64,000 nucleotides of DNA from Apoderus coryli (lineage: Eukaryota > Arthropoda > Insecta > Coleoptera > Attelabidae): contig OU452198.1 in assembly GCA_911728435.2 (NCBI GenBank), positions 41,631,902 through 41,695,901 of the forward strand. Direction: 5' to 3'. The notes beneath the pieces are model-generated. The model was not told the origin of the DNA. It did no database searches and saw only the letters and a list, made by a program, of their open reading frames with translations. Below, piece after piece: positions 1-10,885 of this stretch. Position 1 is the first letter of the stretch. Every line of letters starts with the position of its first letter. Both the position numbers and the translations under genes were made by a program.

Positions 1-360
1 TAGTAGTCAAATTAGTTTTTTTGTTAATTTCTTAAAAACTAGCTAACCGATTTTGACAAAATTGTTCATGTATTTAAAAACCGATAACATAAAATAATCT
101 GCATTATTTTGACTTTCATTAAATGTTCATTGGCGTAGATATAGGGGGCATTTGGGTAAATTGTACACATAAATTATTTAAAGACAGCTTTGACAAGCCT
201 CATTATTTTCAATAATTACTTTTTTACAAAGAGCAAGTTATAAGCTACAAAAAAGTTAATTACGTCGATGTTGTGGTTTCTACCATTTTTATGGAAGCCG
301 ATAAATTGCAAGTTAATGGTAGAAAACCACTTAATAACAACAAATTACCTAACAACAAAT

Positions 361-778
361 TTTAAGTGATTTTTAAAATTATTCAGGGACATGCATTTAA
401 GTGGTTTTAATTTTTTTTCTCGAAAACGATGCAAGATACGAAAAAATATCAAGAGACAAAAAAATTGTATTTTAATGCCTTAATCCAAAAATAATTTTTT
501 TAATTTTAAAAAAGTCAGTGGCGCACATTTTTTTTTCTTCGTGAAACTGCCCCTTACGACGCTACTGGAAGTCATAATCAACAATCAATTGGTTCAATTT
601 CAACAAAATCGGTTAACAGGTGTTTGAGATATTAATAAATAAATGTAAATTTTTTTTGACACCCTGTATCTTGAAAACTATGCATTTTCGGACACCTGCT
701 TATATGAACTTTTTACCTTAAAATCACTCAAAGAATCACCCCCTGAAGTTTGGCCAGATACTTAATTAACACCCTGTA
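361..778 (+). mobile_element. Right-end fragment of a mariner-type element (family of 17117-18356)
   Basis: This stretch matches the right half of the element inserted in the Crypton at 17.1-18.4 kb, including its non-coding subterminal region and its end, which reads ...TTAATTAACACCCTGTA. No transposase remains and the left end is not present. It is a solo-end relic. The left boundary is approximate because the similarity fades into AT-rich sequence. Confidence 0.75.
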
Positions 779-2105
779 TATACCGAAATAGCGCAAATCA
801 TAAATATTTAAATTACCAAATAAATTTTAATGACAGTATTTCATCACTTAATTAAATTGAAATAAAATCAACAAAACTAATTAAATATGTCGCGATAAAA
901 AAATAATTACACATATTATGAACGATTATATTTTAATAAGTACAAAATTTCTCAATTAAAATTCAATTTAACATAATAATTGATATTACTATTTTAATGC
1001 CTTAATTAAAAGAAAAAGACGTACATGATACTAAAATTTTTGATACATTTATTTATAACATATAAATAATTATTTTAATTTAATTTAAATTTCGTGAAAT
1101 TAATAAATATTTGTATATATTTACGTTATCAGGCTAATTGAAAATCTCAGCTCATAAACAATAATTTCCATTAAAAATTTATTTGAAATAAACAACATGT
1201 AGCTTTGACAAAGCTCATTTAAATTAATTTTTTATCAGCACCTCTAACTTATTGAAAAGTATGGAGGATTTAACAAATTTTTATCGATTGTAAAGTCATA
1301 AACATGTACGAACTGTCACAGAAATATTATGAACGGTGTGAGTTAGTAAATATCTATTATAATTAAAATTATTATGTATCCATAAATATTTAGATAATTT
1401 GCTGATAATTTTGTAAATAATACAATAATATACAGTGCTTCCATTTTAAAATTTGCCATCCAGAATAGCTCGTTATCTGAGGTAGAGACGATTTTTGGCA
1501 AAACACCTCGATTTTGGTTTTGAGGCGCAAAAGACTAGGTGAAACTTTGCCTCGAAAATCAATTGGAAAGGAGAGGTGTCCAAATTTAAAGCCACTGAAC
1601 TTTCTTCTTCTTTAGGGGTACTAAATAAATGAAGTTAATAAAACTCAGCCAGAAGACATTGGTGACATCCAAACTAGAATAACTCAAGTCTTTAGACAGA
1701 TATCTTGGAAAACATATTACTCGAAGTCCGGCAAGAATTTGAAAATATGTTGTATTATCGTTTTTTCAATATTTATTAAATCATCCAGCTTTTCAGTTGC
1801 CAGTCCTCTTGAAGTTGTTGTTAACTCATCAAGATACTCGAGTTATTGCACCCAGTGATCAACAGATACCTTGATTTGTCAAGACAATCATCTATAGAGG
1901 GTGAAGATACCTGATTACTTTTATTATCAGGTTTTTTTTTCGTTTTGTTTTCTTGAACCTTGGTGTTTATAATTTTAATTACTCTTTTTTAATTCCTTTT
2001 GGGTAATTAGGTTCGAATTTATGAAATGAAGATTCCTTAATTCATATTTGTAAATAATTGGTTTAGCCAAACCAATTAAAATTTGTTCTTTATTTTTTTA
2101 ATTTT
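779..2105. other. AT-rich stretch without a recognisable gene
   Basis: I see no convincing coding frame, RNA gene or paired inverted repeats. A short GC-richer patch near 1450-1620 looks like repeat debris but matches nothing else in the window that I noticed. Confidence 0.5.
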
Positions 2106-2150
2106 TTCATTCGACGTTTCGACAATGGTTATTGTCTTATGTTTTTAAGA
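2106..2150 (-). ncRNA. Hammerhead ribozyme relic lacking the CTGATGA core
   Basis: On the minus strand the stem-II hairpin GACAATAACCATTGTC is followed by GAAAC, GTC and GAATG, which is the 3' half of a Penelope-type hammerhead. The expected CTGATGA on the 5' side reads AACATA instead, so cleavage is not expected. It lies just upstream of a Penelope-like reverse transcriptase remnant. Confidence 0.35.
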
Positions 2151-2633
2151 ATATTTTTTAGGTAGTCTGAGAGATGTTTTGTGTGCACGATACAATAGGT
2201 CTCAGTGGTATATTCTCTTTGTGGATCTTTGGTAGCGAAACACATAACATACAACACCTACCATCCAAAACTCCAATTTACAATTGAAATCGAACAAAAC
2301 AACGAAATAAATTTTCTAGACATGACATTGATAAAACAAAACATCAGAATTAAAACTAAGTGGTAAACAAAACCTACATGGTCCCAACGATACACAAATT
2401 ATAATTGAGAGAGAGATGTTTTTGGCGACATCTAGCGTGAACAGGCAATATGCCGGGTGAAACACAGTTCACAAACGATGGCCGGACAAGAAGTAACAAC
2501 TCCATTATATCCTATTGCCAACACTAGATGCGCCCGAATCCCCTAGCAGGGAGGCTTTATTTAAGAATTGCTTGTTACATAAAGCAACAAGACTTTAAAT
2601 TATGTTGGAAATTTGTTTCACACTACCATGTTT

Positions 2634-2677
2634 TCACCAGACGGCCGTTTCGTCGATCCACGACTCATCAGTGGTGA
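2634..2677 (-). ncRNA. Hammerhead ribozyme (type I, Penelope-like element)
   Basis: All core elements are present in order on the minus strand: stem I 5' arm TCACCA (2672-2677), core CTGATGA (2665-2671), stem II GTCG-ATCCA loop-CGAC, GAAA (2648-2651), a very short palindromic stem III (ACGGCCGT), the cleavage triplet GTC (2640-2642), and stem I 3' arm TGGTGA (2634-2639), fully complementary to the 5' arm. Hammerheads with minimal stem III are known from the terminal repeats of Penelope-like elements and are thought to act best as dimers. It lies in the left arm of the inserted Penelope structure. Self-cleavage is predicted, not shown. Confidence 0.85.
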
Positions 2678-2726
2678 TCGGCAGGCAGTGTGACCCAAAT
2701 TTCCAACATTTACAAAGAGCTTATAC

Positions 2727-4345
2727 CATAGAAATCTTATATTATATATGTATCTAGAATGCTAATTAAATCCAGCCGAATACCAAAAAGTGTAACGGGT
2801 ATGCAGAGTTTTCACGAACTACGCATACTCCTCAGTAACTTATTTTCAGTACAGAGGTGCCATATTTAAAACTATTTTGTCGTTCGCCTTACAGAATTTA
2901 TGCGACATATCTGTTTTATAAATAAATCCATATGTTGCGTCATACGAAACTGCTAGACAAAATCAAATTAAATGTTATCGGTAAAATTGCATACTGTTTA
3001 GTTTTCAGCAATATGAACGAATCATTTTTTTCCAAATCTTATTAAATTTAGGAGATTTCGCAACAGCGTCTGTTTTCGCAAATGACGTTTCTCGTAGTGG
3101 GAATATCTGTCAGAGTCGGCTTCACAACAATTCAGATAGGTTTTATAATTGAGTTATGGTTTTATTCGTGGTATATTTTAATTGTTGATAGATATACCTA
3201 TTTGTGATTAAAATTGTTTTTAATATTTGTTATTTTGGTTTTAGTTCGTTTATTTAACAAACAATGAGGTGTATAGTGTTGTGTAAAAATGAAGGTCTCA
3301 TTCCTGGTATTAAATATTTTCAGTAAGTTATTGTTTCGGGTTTCTAACAGTCTCAGTTTGAGTCAATATGATACCATTGACATGATACTCATTTTTAGCT
3401 TGACAAAAAAAAGACATGATGTTTGGATGCGGGCATTGGGATCCTAGTACAGAAAATGTATGTGATGGGAATGTCATATGCAGTAAGCATTTCGCTGCAG
3501 AAGTTATCATTTGTAGAGAAGACGGCAAGAGGATCACCCTCGTACCCGATGCAGTTCCCAAACTTTTGATGAAAAGAAGAGATTATGTAAATGAGAGCGG
3601 AAGTTAAATTCTTAAGCGTTTGATATCAAGATACTGTTTACTTAAAAGCAGTCTGTCAAAAATGCATGATATGTATGTCAAGAATATATTTCCTACGTTG
3701 TGTAGGTATACAAAGTTCGTTTGAATTCTGTTGTTAAACTGGAATATACTTAATTATAGAATCCTCCATGAAATTGCTGAGAATAAAAGTTCTACCAACC
3801 ATGTTTTGTCACAAAATACTATTGCGAGTACTACGGATGATATGGAAGTGGTTTATATGGACACGGAAAATATTTGTGAAGTCACTGTTTCTTGCACCCC
3901 TTCTTTGAAGGTTGTAGAGAGGTAAGACGCCTAAGGTGGTTGTATAAACAAACAAATATTATATAATAATAAAATAAATAATTAGAATGCTCAAGTCCTT
4001 AAGATATTTTCCAGTATTAGAATTTTTACTTATTTCTCGTTTCTGCTTAGATTTATTATTATTGGGTTGTACCTGTTAGACAACAAAGTATTTAGATATT
4101 TAATGTAATTTTTTATTTCTTAAATTCCTTTATTCCATTTTTTTATTTGAATGTTACCAAATGGTAAAATTTAATTTTAAATATACTTATAACAGTGATA
4201 TTACATTTAATCAAAGCCGGTCCTGTTGAAAAATAAGTTACTGGTGATCATGTGCATTATGGACAGCTCTACACTTTTGGTTACATTTTTGTACTACGGG
4301 ATTATCATTTTAGAGTATATATATATATAATATAAGATTTCTGTG
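2727..4345 (+). mobile_element. P-superfamily DNA transposon, non-autonomous, copy 1
   Basis: The 1619-bp element starts CATAGAAATCTTATATTA and ends with the inverted form, TAATATAAGATTTCTGTG. It is flanked by a perfect 8-bp target duplication GCTTATAC (2719-2726 and 4346-4353). An 8-bp duplication, ends starting CA and an internal THAP-like exon together point to the P superfamily. hAT elements also make 8-bp duplications but do not carry a THAP domain of this kind. The catalytic RNase H-fold exons are missing, so the copy needs a transposase from elsewhere. It is almost colinear with 20934-22610. Confidence 0.85.
3264..3921 (+). pseudogene. THAP-like 5' exons of P-type transposase, copy 1
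   Basis: Three exon-like blocks can be read. Block 1 (3264-3322) starts MRCIVLCKNEG and ends at a GTAAGT donor. Block 2 (from 3399 after TTTTTAG to about 3606) carries GCGHWDPSTEN, ICSKHF, and LVPDAVPKLL, which fit the W, C-x2-H-F and AVP landmarks of the THAP C2CH zinc finger. THAP domains bind the transposon ends in P transposases. Block 3 (3760-3921) lies between TTATAG and GAGAG/GTAAGA, with one open frame starting ILHEIAEN. The block 1 to block 2 junction does not give a clean frame and nothing catalytic follows, so this is a non-coding remnant or at most a truncated DNA-binding peptide. Confidence 0.6.
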
Positions 4346-4876
4346 GCTTATACTAGCACGAGAATTGATTGAGAGAGAGAAACGGCCGTCTGGTGAAAGC
4401 ATAGTAGTGTGAAACAAATTTCCAACATAACTTAAAGTCTTGTTGCTTTATGTAACAAGCAATTCTCAAATTATAATTCTAATCACCCTCTAAGTCAAAG
4501 AAAAAGCGTCCTAATTGGATTAGCTGACCGAGCAATAAAACTAACAGACCCCCAATTCCGACCTGAAACAATAAATAAAACCAAAGCAGCTCTAAAAGCT
4601 AACGACTACCCTAAACAAATGATAGAAAAGATTTTTAAGAAAAGAATAAACAGCGCATATAACAAGACTAAAAATAAAAACAATGGTAATACCAGCGAAG
4701 AACAAAAATTTGTTTCCATTCCCTATATAAAAGGTCTGTCTGAAAATTTGAAAAATAAATTAAAAAAACACAAAATAACCGTCTGCCACAAAAGTAAGAA
4801 CATATTAAAGTCTTCATTAGAGGGTGTTTCCGACTTTTACATCGTTTATGTGAATTATGTCATTTTCAATGGGTGA

Positions 4877-6566
4877 TACCGCTATTCGATCAAAATTTGT
4901 GTGAATATTCTATTACCTTTTTGGAAAAAGACCACCAGAAGGCTTTTGTGTAGGAACTTCGGTAGGATTAAAAATTGTCATAAACCAATTTCTTTTGGTG
5001 TTGGCTGACAATTAACGTAGGATATAATTTCTAATAACAGTCGTAAACCTACTCATATATATGAGAATAAATAAGATACAATAAGTGTTGGTATAAGGAG
5101 GATAATCGTGTTGTATTTTATATGTTGAAAGCAGTAAATTAACAATATGCAAAATAATAATGAAGTTTATTGGTAATTTATAAAATATAGACTCGTCTAA
5201 TAAATATCTAATAAAATTAATATTGATATACGTTAAATTAATTATTTGTTCTATAAATTCTAAAATTGACAAACAGGGAGGTAGGAAATCAGATATACAC
5301 CAATGCCTATAATCGACCAGGATCCGGCTTTAGCAATGCATTATCCAATATTGTTAACTGAAGTTAATAGATTAGTATTATGTAATAAGTTTTATTTTGT
5401 ATTTTTTTAAATTAACTGCTACGCCACCAATGACCTGTGCTATCAATTTTTCATCTACTAAAACGGCTACGAGGGACCACAAAAGAATATTTAGCCGGGT
5501 CGCATTGGGGGCAATTTTTGTTTAACTTTTGATAATTGTGATGGCATTATGATGATAGCGGCCGAGGGAGCGCCACGCCAACCGAACAACGGGAGGGTAG
5601 TGGCTGCTCTTTGAATATAAATATAAGTATACTTTCTGATAAAGGAGGGTGGAGGCTTTAAAACCGTCTACCGATTACCATAAATAAATGAGTGCCGTTC
5701 ACTTTTATCTTTATAAAGTGAGTTTATGTATATTATGATCCCACGCAATTTTCGAATTGATGCGTTTAAAATTTAGTTATCTAATAAGCATTATCTATGT
5801 TGATGCACGTCTTTTATTGTAAAAGCTTATACAGTTAAATGAAGAATATTAATTTTGAATAAAAGGGTTTTTAAAGAATAATTCCAGTTGTGTAAAAGGC
5901 AAATGCACTGCGAGTCTATATTGGTTAGGAAATAACAGGCGATTTTTTACGAACTTTCCGATTTGATTGAAAACAAAAACACATAAAATTTAGAGAAATG
6001 TATGAAATCTTTATTTCAGTGGATAGAACGATATACAGGGTGCGAGTCGCCCTAGACGCGACGGTCTACTGTAGCAAAACTATTCAGATTTTCAAAATTA
6101 TTTCAACGTCTAATTTTGTAGACCTATTAGGACTACATTCTAAAATAAGTGCCATTTATACAGGGTGTTACATTATCCCGTAGCATATCAATCTTACGTT
6201 TTTTTAAATGGAAGATCCTAGATATTATTTTTGCTTTTGATTCAGACATCTTAAGTATTAAATGATTTTGATATAGGATTTGTTTGCCATAGACCCTGTT
6301 ATTATTCAGCATAAAGGATTTTTAAAATATCGTAGGGCATGTAGGTATTGTTATCAAAAGTTAAAATGGTGCGCCAATGGATGGCGGAGGTCGGCATTGA
6401 CTTTACAAAGGAATATGGGGTTGTGGTTTTTTATAGCATTATATACTAAGATTGGAAACACTATACAACATCCTGTAGTAAATTGTTCGTTTGTAAATCA
6501 CAAAAGAAAGTTGCTAGAAAATCACCCGATACTTCGCTATTTTAGTAAACAATTCAAAAAACTTAC
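4877..6566. other. No recognisable gene; AT-rich with one GC-richer patch
   Basis: Small frames here (for example 5998-6183 and 6280-6570 on the plus strand) resemble nothing I know and have no coding signature. The patch at about 5460-5650 is GC-richer than its surroundings and unexplained. If the LIM exon at 6567 belongs to an active gene, this is its downstream intron, starting with the GTAAGT donor on the minus strand. Confidence 0.5.
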
Positions 6567-6762
6567 CTGAAGAAATCTGCCCGACAAAATAGCTTTCCCT
6601 CCCGGGAAAAGCATTTGTCGGTTAGGGGTGCGTGGCAGTCAAAACATCGGACACAGTCTGCATGCCACGTCCGCTCCAAGACGTTCAGCAGGAATTTGTC
6701 TAAGATCGGCTTGTCGCAGCCTGCGCAGGCTATCAGCATACCGGCGGCCGGCTCACACCTCC
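6567..6762 (-). CDS. Lim1: Internal exon of a Lim1/Lhx1-type LIM-homeodomain transcription factor (first LIM domain)
   Basis: The 196-nt exon is preceded on the minus strand by a pyrimidine tract and TTTTTTCAG and followed by GTAAGT. It reads open through 64 codons with two bases of a split codon at each end. The peptide holds a complete LIM zinc-binding pattern: C-x2-C (CAGC), 17 residues, H-x2-C-x2-C-x2-C ([10 protein letters not shown]), 16 residues, C-x2-D. The stretches [12 protein letters not shown] and KCFSREGKL are close to the first LIM domain of Lim1/Lhx1/Lhx5, nuclear factors for head and neural patterning; LIM domains bind cofactors such as Ldb/Chip. Lhx3/4 is a worse match (NVLE and [12 protein letters not shown] favour Lim1). 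The second LIM and homeodomain exons were not found nearby, so introns must be long. It is GC-richer than everything around it. Confidence 0.88.
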
Positions 6763-7215
6763 CTGAAAAAAGAAACTATGTTCAGTCGGAGTCGTTTCTC
6801 TAATTGATAATATTCATGAATGCATAACGAACGAAACCTAATGTCTAAGGGAAAATCTAATATTAAGACAAACAGCTATCAAAGGTTCAACTCTGAGGAA
6901 CACCTATACATTGTTTTTGACCTTCATCGTCTCGGATATATTTCCGGAAAGCATAACAAGGTTGGATACAGTTGGTGCATGGTAATTTCTGAAGATCCAG
7001 TCGAGAACAATGACAGTGTTAATATTATTGTAATATTTCAAACAAATGTTTCACAATTATGTACGAGAACCCTAGAGACTTGCAGTCTGATATCTTACAT
7101 TAACAAAAACCTAAAATGTTTATTTTTAGGATTTGAACCGCAACTGGCTGTTAGCATTTAGAATTCCATCTTGGATATTCAAGAGTATTTAAAGGCAATG
7201 AAGTTTCAAGTCATA
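6763..7215. other. Upstream flank of the LIM exon; no recognised gene
   Basis: The polypyrimidine tract and 3' splice site of the LIM exon lie at 6763-6780 on the minus strand. A 113-codon plus-strand frame (6820-7161) is open but resembles no family I recognise and lacks obvious domains. I do not call it a gene. Confidence 0.4.
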
Positions 7216-7217
7216 TA

Positions 7218-7592
7218 CAATGTGTCCATGGATAGAGTTTGGAAGAGGAAAAACTTTTTTATTTGTAGATTTAGAAGAAAAAGTCATTCTTTATAAAAAC
7301 GTCTGCTAGTGTCCAAACTACAATTTCAAATGCCAAATTTACGATTACTAGCCAGGGTATATCAAAAATAACATTTTTAACGATTTTGATTGTTTTTTTT
7401 TTTTTTAATTTTATGGAAATATTTTGAAAACCGTGATTTATTACACCAATTGTGCAAAAAACACTAATAAACTTTTTTCTCAAAGTGGTTAATTTCATAG
7501 CTACTATTAAAATAATAAAATAAAAAAAAAAACAAGGAAATCAAAATCATTAAAAATATTATTTTTGATATACCCTTAGTTAAGTTCCTTCG
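7218..7592. repeat. MITE fragment (family of 55822-56490)
   Basis: The sequence begins ACAATGTGTCCATGGATAG and continues with the same left arm and the same inner unit (ATATCAAAAATAACATTTTTAA ... AAAATATTATTTTTGATATACC, partly) found twice at 55.8-56.5 kb. The outer right arm is absent. It has no coding content. Confidence 0.7.
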
Positions 7593-8203
7593 ACTGTTGG
7601 CGAACTCTAATCAACGTAACGCTTTCCGTACTTGATGTCAATCTTTTGGCTAATCTCATGCATTAATATGTTTGTTTTCTTGATTTTATTATCATCAAAT
7701 GTCATAATTAAAAAGTTGAAAGTACTGGAATGATCAAGGATTCATTACGATTTTACTTAAACACAGGTAGGTCTAAGTAAAACTCTCTAAAGATCTCTTG
7801 GATTCTCACGAAATCACTGTATACCTATAGAACGTTATCGACCGGTTGAATTAAGTGAGAAAGAGTTCTTATTAGCAAAGGTTGTCCTGGAATACGGAAA
7901 TGGTGTTGCATTCACAAAGAAGCTGCTGCAGTGTTTTCTTAATTTGAATATTTCTTGTGCAATATACTCAATAGAGTGACTACTTATTGTGTTGCATTCG
8001 CCCTATGTTCATGCCTCATCATAAGGCGCAGGAATCATATTCCTCTTAGCTACATTCACCAATCAGTCATGGTATCCAAGTCTTCTGTCCACAATAATCT
8101 TTGATATCGAGCAAAAGTCCAGTAGTCCCTCTTTTATTGTTTGTCAGAGTACAAAAGCTGTTTGAAATAGTAAAAACTGTGACGCCATAAATATCAGCAT
8201 ATA

Positions 8204-9060
8204 CACTGTGTCCAAATAAGAATGGGATAGCATTGGAATCTTGGAAACGGTAGGAGTTAAAATGTCGGTTAAATAAGAGAAAACTTGTACAATTTAAACA
8301 CCTTTTAAATGGTGTTTTCAAAAGTAAACCAACTTTAGCCGTTTTCGAGAATTTTTATTATTTCTGACATTATTTTCACAGATATAAATATTTTTACTAC
8401 GACGTTTCGTTTTTGAAAAATCATCATAAACTTGTTTTTTTTTTTTTCAAAACGGCCCTGGATTTTTTGTTGTTAAGTTTTAAGCCATTCTTCATTGAAA
8501 AATAGGTGGTATATCACACGTAATGGTTTAAACAAGTTTTCAGTGTTTTTAGTTGTTATTTAAAATGATTCAAGAAACATCGTCATAGTTTGGCACTTAA
8601 CTGACTGAATGCAGAGTAGTAGGTTTTGGAAAATCATTCTTTCGTCGTTACTCACAATTATTTATTATTATTTGACAATTTATTTCTGTCTCAGTACAAC
8701 ATTTTATTCTGTAAGCGGTTTTTTATTTAGTTGAAATTTTTGTCCTTTTTGACGTTACTAAAAAACCGCCTTTTCATATGAATGTTTTGCGCAAAATAAG
8801 TGTCAAACTATATATGGCGATTTTTCTTAAATAATTCAAAATATCAGCTAAAAACACTGAAAACAACAAAACAATGAGAAAGTGCTTTTAATTTTTGTAT
8901 ATCTTCAAAAATAATATCAAAATAAATAAAAACTAAAATTTCCATACTTTTGAAAACACCATTTAAAAGGTGTTTAAAATGTACAAATTTTCTCTAATTT
9001 AACCGCCCTTGTAACTCCTATCGTTTCCAATGCTATCCCATTCTTATCTTGGACACAGTG
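8204..9060. mobile_element. Non-autonomous TIR element flanked by TA
   Basis: Terminal inverted repeats of about 120 bp run from 8204 (CACTGTGTCCAAATAAG) to about 8328 and from about 8942 to 9060 (CTTGGACACAGTG). TA flanks both ends (8202-8203 and 9061-9062). Size about 857 bp, with no transposase, so a mariner-type MITE is likely. A copy of only the right end lies at 23790-23862, and part of the interior recurs at 58160-58280. Confidence 0.75.
8397..8431 (-). ncRNA. Degenerate hammerhead-like motif
   Basis: On the minus strand ATGATGA (core C changed to A), a perfect TTTTT-C-AAAAA hairpin in the stem-II position, then CGAAAC and GTC-GTAG. The layout matches Penelope-type hammerheads, but the core is mutated and stem I is weak. 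It lies inside the 8204-9060 element, whose origin may therefore be composite. Confidence 0.3.
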
Positions 9061-9062
9061 TA

Positions 9063-10750
9063 CAACTATTTTTTTTTTTATGAAATGGTATTTTTATTTT
9101 CTAAATAATACCAAAAATCATATGAAAACAATTGTAAATAACATCGACAGTTATTATAAACAATGCCTAGTACTAAATCATCGTTTATGGATGCACTAAA
9201 ATGTAGTTTCTATTACGCAAAATGGAAAAAAAAACACCTACGATGTAATACGATATTAAAACAAATGTAGAGGAAAAAGAGCATATTCACATTATAGAAT
9301 TTAACGGAACGAAAAAATAAACTATTTAAAGCAGCTATAAAACTATAATAATCAATTGAAATGGAGTATCGTATCAAAAAAAAAAAAAACGTGTAACGTG
9401 TACTACAGCATTGTCATTGTACAGGATATTTGGCTGTCCGTCCATAATATCTCGGTTATTTTTAAAGATAGACCTTGATATCTCGGTTATTTTTAAAGAT
9501 ATACCTTGCGGTTTTCGTGAACCTTAGCTACTTTTTTGTGAAACCAAAGATGCCGGAAACAAAATGGTTACAGACCTCTTACTTTCCGAGTTACAGGGCA
9601 ATATTTGCATTTTGGGACCTCCTTTGTATATTTCGGTTATCCTACTCAACTTAGCGGGAAGCTGAAAACTGATCCTGATATAGAGATTATGGCATAGAAT
9701 CCAGCGGCAAACTTTATTTTGCTCTATTTTTGTACGGGACTATATTTATTTTCATTAGTTTAAAAGTTATAAATTTAAAAGAAATTTAATTCAGAATTCG
9801 GTCTTAACTTTCAGAATGGAAAGTGTAGTAAGCAAGTTGTCTGACTTAGCAAATTTCCTGGAAATGGTTCAGTATTTAAAACTGCTTTTTTGAAGAATAT
9901 ACCGAACTTCCGCTACCCTGCAGTAGGTGACATTCTTCAACTAAAACACCACGGAGCTTTGGAAATCTAGTATCGTTGTGGACGGATATGTTGACCAATC
10001 AAATAACAATAAAAATCAAACCCAGAGACACCAAACTTTTACAGTCTGTATACCAAATGCAACAACAGCAACTCCAACGTCCAATGACGGCATACCTCAT
10101 ATAATAACTTTGAATGTGAAACCCCTATAATATTAAATTAATTGTTTAAATATTGTAATTAATAAATATTTAAATATAGATAATATACACTATATACTAT
10201 ATACCTACTTAATTTAAATTTACAGAATTTATAGTTTTGTATTGTTTAATTCAAGAAATGTTACGGGGTCATAGGCAAAGACGACATGCTTTCGAAACTC
10301 GGATTCATCTCGTTTTGTAAACTATTCGCTAGCTTAAAAAACTTAGTACCTACCTAGTAGTAGTAGTAACTTTCGTTATTCGTTATTTGTTGTACCACAT
10401 ATTATATTCATTTTAAAAATATGAGTAATATTAAATATTATGATTTTCTCTCAAAGCCAGCACTGTGATTGTAAATGTAAGTAATTGAAAATATGAGTTA
10501 ACTTAATGGAAGAATCTAACCATTCAAGCCAAGCAGATTTATTTCAAATGAGAAACATTGTTGGTTTTACAGAATTTTTTTTTTTATTATTTTGGATTCT
10601 TGGGGTGTTAAGTTCGATGAAACCAATCACGAAACATTATTTAAATATCCATACGTACTTATTTACCTTTCCTTTTCAAGAAAACATTTGCTACGTTCCG
10701 ATGCTTTTTTTTTCACCAAAAGAAGACTTAGTTACTAAACGTAAATGAAT
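9063..10750. other. No recognisable gene; contains a short tandem duplication
   Basis: At 9449-9510 a unit of about 31 bp (starting ATCTCGGTTATTTTTAAAGA) is present twice in tandem. The remainder is AT-rich with only short frames and no visible domain. The 80-codon plus-strand frame at 10506-10748 is not recognisable. Confidence 0.45.
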
Positions 10751-10751
10751 A

Positions 10752-10885
10752 TGTTTGGCGACATCTAGTTTACGTTGGTAATATGCCGAGTGAACAGCAA
10801 TTCACTATATACTTTCATCAGAAGACCGTTTCGTCGATCACTATAATGAGTCTTGGATCCGTCTGGTGAAAGTATAGTGATTGAC
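10752..10885. mobile_element. Penelope-like terminal repeat fragment with decayed hammerhead
   Basis: It begins TTTGGCGACATCTAG and contains AATATGCCG, as at 2416-2460, then CTTTCATCAGAAGACCG, TTTCGTCGATCAC and, inverted, CCGTCTGGTGAAAGTATAG. On the minus strand GATCGACGAAACGGTC keeps the stem-II side and GAAAC of a hammerhead, but the CTGATGA core reads CTCATTA. The facing arms (10801-10820 and 10859-10880) repeat the inverted arrangement seen at 2562-4466, so this architecture is family-wide. Confidence 0.6.

Larger units (their letters stand above)
2407..4466. mobile_element. Inverted Penelope terminal structure inserted in the RT pseudogene
   Basis: This segment sits between the two copies of the 12-bp duplication. 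Ignoring the P-type element within it, it has inverted arms of about 90 bp: roughly 2562-2652 and 4379-4466, both containing the GGCCGTCTGGTGAAA region (reverse-complemented on the left). The left side also begins with TTTGGCGACATCTAG, which recurs at 10755. I infer that it is a second Penelope-like insertion made of two facing terminal repeats, since such elements often insert with inverted or partial copies. It carries no coding sequence. Confidence 0.65.
2200..4876 (+). pseudogene. Penelope-like element reverse transcriptase, C-terminal part, split by an insertion
   Basis: Two blocks belong to one reverse transcriptase. Block A (about 2200-2406) encodes YHPKLQFTIEIE and INFLDMTL, which resemble the region after the catalytic motif in Penelope-like elements. 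Block B (4479-4876) continues with NHPLSQRKSVLIGLADRA, a YP..MIEKI segment and IPYIKGLSENL, hallmarks of the Penelope RT thumb and linker. A TAA stop at 2364-2366 replaces the residue after KTKW. The 12-bp sequence CAAATTATAATT occurs at both ends of the interruption (2395-2406 and 4467-4478), so the blocks were once contiguous. The GIY-YIG endonuclease expected downstream is missing, as is the N-terminal half. Dead copy. Confidence 0.8.

Noticed and set aside
3416..3607. Short frame with ICSKHF as an independent host THAP gene
   Set aside because: It lies inside an element with inverted ends and an 8-bp target duplication, and a second near-copy occurs at 21634-21825.
4619..4876. 85-codon frame as a stand-alone small gene
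   Set aside because: It is the continuation of the Penelope-like RT frame that starts before its ATG. The ATG is internal.
5998..6183. CAGGGTGCGAGTCGCC and CAGGGTGTTACATTATC as ends of one MITE
   Set aside because: Both occur in the same orientation and do not form an inverted pair.
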